Below, piece by piece: positions 63,974 to 64,000 of a stretch of 64,000 nt of DNA. This DNA is from Hemibagrus wyckioides. Lineage: Eukaryota > Chordata > Actinopteri > Siluriformes > Bagridae. The position numbers and the translations under genes are program-made. Position 1 is the first letter of the stretch; every line of letters starts with the position of its first letter. Location of the stretch: contig NC_080726.1 in NCBI RefSeq assembly GCF_019097595.1, forward strand, positions 16,715,705 to 16,779,704, written 5' to 3'. The notes beneath the pieces are model-generated. The model saw only the letters and a list, made by a program, of their open reading frames with translations, did not search any database and was not told the origin of the DNA.

Positions 63974-63976
<3 letters not shown>

Positions 63977-64000
63977 GCAAGACAGCAGAATAACTTTATT

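Larger units (their letters stand above)
59988..64000. other. Flank upstream of scn4b
   Basis: The first few hundred bases should hold the scn4b 5' UTR and promoter; the region has (GA)n and poly-G at 60218-60250, poly-A near 60571 and poly-G near 60619. A 179-codon open frame on the - strand (60898-61437) has no recognised domain. Simple repeats: (TG)n near 62050, (TC)n at 62570-62593, (AAT)n at 63947-63973. No gene is supported. Confidence 0.5.

Overview
This is a 64 kb stretch of vertebrate nuclear DNA, almost certainly from a teleost fish. The sequence shows spliced genes with GT/AG introns, an AT-rich background, many microsatellites, and numerous Tc1/mariner, hAT, piggyBac-like and non-LTR retrotransposon pieces. 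A catfish or other otophysan fish is my guess from the Tc1 types present; the window does not prove it. No bacterial, viral or CRISPR features were found.

Three protein-coding genes can be reconstructed exon by exon. (1) il10ra (crfb7), the interleukin-10 receptor alpha chain, + strand, 7 coding exons, 4176-8031, 544 aa. Its intron phases 1-2-1-0-1-0 are those of class II cytokine receptors. (2) tmprss4, a type II transmembrane serine protease, + strand, 13 coding exons, 25794-42158, 466 aa, with TM, LDLRa, SRCR and trypsin domains. (3) scn4b, the voltage-gated sodium channel beta-4 subunit, - strand, 5 coding exons, 47175-59987, 243 aa, with an Ig V-set domain and TM segment. From memory, the order and orientation IL10RA>, TMPRSS4>, <SCN4B match human 11q23. 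tmprss4 and scn4b converge, with poly(A) signals about 120 bp apart. The three proteins act in separate processes (cytokine signalling, pericellular proteolysis, sodium-channel gating), so this is conserved synteny rather than a pathway cluster.

Layout. 1-4175: non-coding flank with simple repeats. 4176-8031: il10ra, then about 0.9 kb of probable 3' UTR. 9-25.8 kb: gene-poor interval full of transposon relics: a LINE reverse-transcriptase relic at 13.7-14.8 kb, a Tc1 deletion derivative at 15.3-15.8 kb, a second split LINE relic on the - strand at 16.4-17.9 kb, a piggyBac-like element with a Tc1 element nested in it at 18.9-20.8 kb, and a Tc1 relic at 25.0-25.3 kb. 25.8-43 kb: tmprss4, with an apparently intact Tc1 transposon in intron 5 and a 2.9 kb, 20-bp-unit minisatellite in intron 11. 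43-60 kb: scn4b with a probable 4 kb 3' UTR, plus two hAT deletion derivatives lying in opposite orientation on either side of exons 2-4. 60-64 kb: upstream flank of scn4b with no supported gene.

I found no clearly new biological system. The most useful leads are the inverted hAT pair around scn4b exons 2-4, the higher-order minisatellite in tmprss4, the intact Tc1 transposase, microsatellites that serve as polypyrimidine tracts at three splice acceptors, and a less basic scn4b cytoplasmic segment where mammals carry the resurgent-current peptide.
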